Assembly (NCBI GenBank): GCA_004335835.1
Contig: RWJK01001947.1
Location: 1 to 55,531 of the forward strand
Reading direction: 5' to 3'
DNA from: Scenedesmus sp. ARA3
Lineage: Eukaryota; Chlorophyta; Chlorophyceae; Sphaeropleales; Scenedesmaceae
DNA length: 55,531 nt
Shown one piece after another: positions 52,001-55,531 of the stretch. How positions within the stretch are numbered: the stretch's first letter is position 1; every line of letters begins with the position of its first letter. The notes beneath the pieces were generated by a model. It saw only the letters and a list, made by a program, of their open reading frames with translations, was not told the origin of the DNA and searched no databases. Both the position numbers and the translations under genes were made by a program.

Positions 52001-52036
52001 GAGGTGCAGATTGCAAACGAGTACGCCGCTTGGTAA
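47473..52036 (+). CDS. RAD51B: RAD51B recombinase paralog, complete, 8 exons, 393 aa
   Basis: A RecA-family ATPase that acts in RAD51-paralog complexes to promote RAD51 loading in homologous recombination in the nucleus. Exons: 47473-47697, 48120-48179, 48631-48738, 49025-49102, 49513-49698, 50681-50860, 51102-51296, 51887-52036 (TAA). All introns are phase 0. N-terminal helical domain at about 20-70 (LLAQHNLHSCQELLLLSAVD). Walker A GPAGVGKS at residues 115-122. YIDTEGKFS at 147-155. Walker B LVLLD at 227-231. VVVTNQ at 274-279. C-terminal WAHAVNVRLVLE and VAKSP. The assignment to RAD51B over other paralogs rests on GGLEAMLMYIDTEGKFS, the ARREQLGRQAIALKVLAEQ segment, and length (human 350-384). 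The ATG at 47473 sits in CCCCATGG. Confidence 0.93.
48004..48035 (+). repeat. Acceptor echo of RAD51B exon 2
   Basis: GCTGTGTGCTGCAG + GC.CTG..GCTGCACA repeats the start of exon 2 (48120), about 100 bp upstream. Confidence 0.8.
48391..48585 (+). repeat. Two acceptor echoes of RAD51B exon 3
   Basis: 48391-48455 (GCTTACAG + GGCCTGGATGCTGC...) and 48511-48585 repeat the first ~55-65 nt of exon 3 (GLDAALRGGLPAGVITELVG). Both stop short of the Walker A codons. The second has lost a base in GGCTTGGAC. Confidence 0.92.
49138..49223 (+). repeat. Two donor echoes of RAD51B exon 4
   Basis: 49138-49170 and 49177-49223 repeat MLMYIDTEGKFSTQ codons. The first breaks off at AAGTAG. The second keeps FSTQ and a GTGACA donor but encodes YRDREGKFSTQ. 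Confidence 0.9.
49748..50250 (+). repeat. Four donor echoes of RAD51B exon 5
   Basis: The exon 5 end (RMLILKPDSVEQLQAQLEAL + GAG/GTRAGG) recurs at about 49748-49828, 49887-49963, 50031-50107 and 50172-50248, about 140 bp apart. Donors decay along the array: GTGAGG, GTGGGT, GTGCAA, GTGCAG. Confidence 0.95.
50391..50622 (+). repeat. Two acceptor echoes of RAD51B exon 6
   Basis: CACAG + GT.GC.CAACGAGA starts at 50401 and 50534. Both carry about 90 nt of exon 6, including the Walker B codons. The nearer copy reads VKLVLLDSVAALLRTELGGG exactly as the real exon. The farther one reads AMLVLLDSVAALLHTKLGCG. Confidence 0.95.
51384..51450 (+). repeat. Donor echo of RAD51B exon 7
   Basis: Repeats NVRLVLERIVEGGEERRFIK codons with frame-breaking changes (GCGAATAGAGGAGG), then AAG and a GTGTGC donor. 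Confidence 0.9.
51771..51825 (+). repeat. Acceptor echo of RAD51B exon 8
   Basis: Repeats IAKSPLSANQAYEYRI, against VAKSPMSANQAFEYRI in the real exon (51887). The acceptor reads CAACAAATCGCC and has lost its AG. A CTG tract separates the copies. Confidence 0.88.
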
Positions 52037-52976
52037 TCAGTGCATCAATGGGTTGCTGCTTGTTTGTTGTTGCTGAAGTGGTGTCACAGCCGCAGCCCAG
52101 CAGCACTGAGGCATGAGCCGTGCTTGAGGTTCTCTGTACCGAGTATTGAGGTGGCCGAATGAGCCTGTTATTGCCGACCCAACCAGCGGAGGTGACTTTT
52201 GTTACCAACAAACAGTGAGCAGGCACAGCAGGAGCAGCAGCTGTGCCTGCAGCACAGCAGCAGCATGAATTAACTGCCCTGTCCCTGGGCGCAATGAGAT
52301 TTTGTCCCCAGGCTACAAGTGCTGCAATAGGTGTCCTTCAACCCTCATGCATCGCTGGAATATTGTATTGTGCTGTGGTGCTGCTGTGGCCTGACAGCTA
52401 TTGTTGGGCTAGGATGCGCACTGGGTTGATGCAGGCACTCAGTCACCAAGTCTCATGCCAAAATTCACAGCACCGCAAGCCGTGTGATTTGGCAGCTGCG
52501 CGCAGCTCGGTGACGGGACTGCACAGCTGCAGTAGCTGCAGGATGTGGCAGGATTGCGGTTTGGTACCAGTGGTACATTACACAATGGTGCCGGGCACAT
52601 GTGCTGTGTTCATGTGCCACTGCATGGCACAACTGTAGCACAGCCTACTGACTTCGCTGGATGCAACCACGCAGAAGTATTTTTATTAATTGTCATTTTC
52701 AAAATTCAGGGGACATGATCAACTTGCTCTTCCCGACCAACACGTCAGCAGCGGCAGATGACGCCCCTCGATTACTGCCTGCTCTTGAGCGTCAACCTTA
52801 GCGGTCGATGGCCACCCATACCACCAAAAACGTCAGCTCGACTTGTACCTAATGAGAAACTCCATAAACTTTGAAACGCTTACTACTGCTTTGGGCGCAA
52901 CAAACGAGGGCTTCCATCCTGCTTCGCTTCATCTGGTTTCGGGATCACAATCCACGCCTCACCGCACAGTGCCTAT
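52037..52976. other. Intergenic DNA between RAD51B and the secreted-protein gene
   Basis: About 940 bp. No supported ORF, echo or repeat array seen. TATTTTTATTAATTGTC near 52678 is the most AT-rich point. Confidence 0.5.
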
Positions 52977-55531
52977 ATGAAAGAAATAAGTTCGACTATC
53001 ATCAAGTTGTTTGCTCTGTTTTGCGTGCTGTTCTGGTGCAGCAGCGGCACGCAGCAAGTGCTGGGGCTCACAGCAGCATCCTCTGCTGCTGCTGGCAGCA
53101 CTGCTGGTTGCCCTGCAGGGCCGCCCATCGTGATACACGACTCCTCCAAGCCCGTGCTTCTGTTACCAGATAGAAACTACCAGTTCCTGGCTGGCAGGTT
53201 TGTGCTGGCCACCACTCTCACCCTGCAGCCAGGCCAGTCGTGCTGCATCACAGGCAGCAGCAACAGCAGCAGGACCATCCTGCTGCCACCTAAGCCAGCA
53301 GCAGCAGGGGGCAACAGCACAGCACAGCAGCAGCTGCACTTCAGACTCACCGGTGGCTTCCTGGTGCTGCGCAATCTGACAGTGTCAGGCTACGCTGGCG
53401 GCAGCCACAGAGGGGGAGGGGGCGTGCTGATTCAGCGCACAGCAGCTGGTGGTGCAGCTGTTGATGAAGGTGGAGTGACACCTGCCGGCACAAGGGCAAC
53501 GCTGGTGGCTGACAACGTCACCTTCAGGCAAGTGCACGTGCAGGATGCATTGGGGCACTGGTACCGGCGCAGTGGCCACTGGTGCATGCTGCGTCGATCA
53601 TTAAGTACATGGCTGCTGCGCGAACAATTTCTGGGTCCTATCAAAAGTGCTTGGCAATGTCTGCTTGGGAGGATCTACTAAGCTTCATGCACTACACACC
53701 TGATTCAAGTTATCAGCAAGGTGACTGATATGATGTGTAAAACTGATGCTAATTGATCCGCATTGTGCATGATGCATCATCATGCTGAGCTGTGAATCCA
53801 GGCGGTGGCTCTGCAGGTCTCTCCATATGGATGTGCATGCACATAACATGGTCATGGCCTTGGATGAACATTCAACCATCGCCTGCTGCGCTGCAACAGC
53901 TGATTCAACCAGTCACTGAGTTGCGGAACCCTGCAGTTGTGTCCATGCATACGCACGTGCATGCCCAAGGTCTTACGCCTCCACTGCTGCGCTGCATGGT
54001 GTGCTGCAGCCACATCAGCCCCAGGGCAGTGGCCAACATTGACGACACAGCTGCAGCCATCACCCTCAGGGATACAAGCTTCGCGAGCAACAACCACAGC
54101 GGTGTAACCTGCTATGAGGCGAGCGGCTGGGGCATAGGCTTTTCTTGGGACAACTTTCAGTGCTATGTGCCAAGCAACGAGGCGGGTGCGGCAGGTCTGA
54201 CCACGGTGTCCAATGTGACCTTCAGCGGCGTCACCCGGTTTGTGGGCAACACATGGGGAGCGCTGCACAGCAGGTGAGGAAACTTAGCCATGCGATTGCA
54301 GCGCTTCGTATAATATCTTGTAATGCCTTGTTTTGTTGTAAAGGGAGAGTTTTCATTTGGCAACATGTAAGCAGGGCTGAAGCTGGCTCTGGTGCTGAAA
54401 GGCTGTATCCTACTCGGATCAAACGTTTACGACACGCTTGGGTGAAGTACCCCGCTTTCATGTTGTGTGCATTCAGCTGGATAGACAGACGAGTCCCACA
54501 TGCATGTTGTGCCGTATCAGCCTCTTTAACACAGTTTGCATCTGCGACATTTGCCGCATCAATGCACTTCAATCTGGCGGTTGCAGGGGCACCAGCAGTC
54601 GGCCTGTGTGGATGACGTTCCACGGGCCGCTGCTGCTGCTGAGCAACAACAAGCCTGTAAGCTCTTTCACGGTGGATGAGTTCATAGAGCCCTTGAAACC
54701 TGCAAATGCGACAATCATGCCAATGGACGGCGCTGGCATTTGGGCTGTCCACACAACGATGTGGCTCGGGGCAACAGCAACGATCACCGCCAACAATCAG
54801 AGTGCAGTGTACCTAGACTCTGGGACAGCCAGGTTTGCTGCAGTGCGCATGCTGAACAACCGTGCAAACAGTGCTGTGCTGCTGTTTGTCAACTCAAGTT
54901 CAAGCTTCGCTGGCACCTTTGATTGCTCTCAAAACGCCAACCCTACCGACCTTGCTCCCTACTCCCGTGTACAGAGCACAACCTGCGTGCTTGCAGACAA
55001 CTCAAGCTTGAGGTTCAACGCCCCGGCCATTTTTGCGGGCAATGTGCAAAACGGGTCAGTAGTGGCTGTTGCAACTAAACTGGCAGAGTACCCTGCGGGT
55101 GCATACGGGTTCAGACAACAGGTTGCTGCACCGACTTGGGAGAAACAGCGACCCGTGTGCCCTCTTTGCATGGCTCACTAGGACTCCATTGAGATGTCAC
55201 CATGCATGGTGCCCATGTCGGCCTGCTGTGCATACACCTTGGGGCACTTTGTCAGCAACGCTGGCTCTTGGTTTGCGTGCTGAGCAGGCTATCACACCGT
55301 GCACCTGATGCTGCACGTGCCCTCCACATCTCCCTGTCAACATCTGAGCATCCGCCAACACGTGTACATGTACTGCCCACTACATCCAGGTGCCACAGAA
55401 CCCTTGAATGGGAAGGTGGGCATTGCTGGGGAGAGGGCGGTGCTGCAATTGCCTGCTTGAACTCCAACGTATCCATTTTGGGTGAGGCAGAGTTCATAGG
55501 AAATCAGCACCGTAACTTTGAATGCTACTAT
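52977..55531 (+). CDS. Secreted beta-helix-like protein, 5' part only
   Basis: ATG at 52977 begins a typical signal peptide: KEISSTIIK, then the hydrophobic LFALFCVLFWCSSG. The mature part reads as a right-handed beta-helix (pectin-lyase or outer-membrane-repeat type), with stacked Asn/Val/Thr/Phe and Gly-rich rungs: LRNLTVSGYAGGSHRGGGGV, LVADNVTFR, ITLRDTSFASNNHSGV, TVSNVTFSGVTRFVG and GEGGAAIACLNSNVSILG. Likely exons: 52977 to about 53530-53560, about 54006-54273, 54587 to about 55110-55121, and about 55390 onward past the window end. The first and third donors are uncertain because no GTGAGT-like site fits the phase. Probable role is in the cell wall or extracellular matrix; substrate unknown. 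Confidence 0.65.

Overview
This window is nuclear DNA of a eukaryote, almost certainly a green alga. The evidence is a plant-like clathrin heavy chain, a plant-type ULTRAPETALA-like SAND domain, many spliceosomal introns whose donors often read GTGCG, and exons loaded with CAG/GCA triplets that encode Gln and Ala runs. Chlorophyceae (for example a Sphaeropleales relative) is my inference, not something the sequence proves. TAA, TAG and TGA all end genes here, which fits the standard code.

Layout. 1-730: a MITE-like element with terminal inverted repeats. 731-7251: mostly non-coding, with dispersed and tandem repeats, one possible coding relic and one possible upstream exon. 7252-14722 (+): a protein of about 1,650 aa with a SAND domain and an extended PHD (ePHD) finger. 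14723-19489: convergent intergenic DNA. 19490-22840 (-): an 864-aa low-complexity protein with an N-terminal coiled coil and no recognised family. 23809-46335 (-): a complete clathrin heavy chain gene of 34 exons and 1,701 codons. I resolved every exon junction, and all phases close; the only unseen piece is a few bases of exon 8 and its acceptor, which lie in a 78-N gap. 46336-47472: divergent promoter region. 47473-52036 (+): a complete RAD51B recombinase of 8 exons and 393 aa. 52977-55531 (+): the 5' part of a secreted beta-helix-like protein that runs off the window.

The most striking signal is a rule that holds in all four genes that could be fully modelled. Introns carry tandem, diverged, partial copies ('echoes') of the edges of their neighbouring exons. 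Acceptor-side echoes (pyrimidine/CTG tract + AG + first ~20-90 nt of the exon) lie only upstream of the real exon. Donor-side echoes (last ~20-105 nt of the exon + GT) lie only downstream of it. I count about 75 in the clathrin gene, in 28 of its 33 introns, in arrays of up to five copies spaced roughly 100-160 bp. Two genes also repeat their stop-codon region just past the 3' end. No echo contains a whole exon. I know of no named element like this: it is not an introner, because each copy derives from its own local exon. Many echoes keep an open frame and a usable splice site, so the splicing machinery must tell the real exon from several decoys.

No operon-like functional link between the genes is evident. 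They are a vesicle-coat gene, a DNA-repair gene, a chromatin factor, an unknown and a secreted protein.
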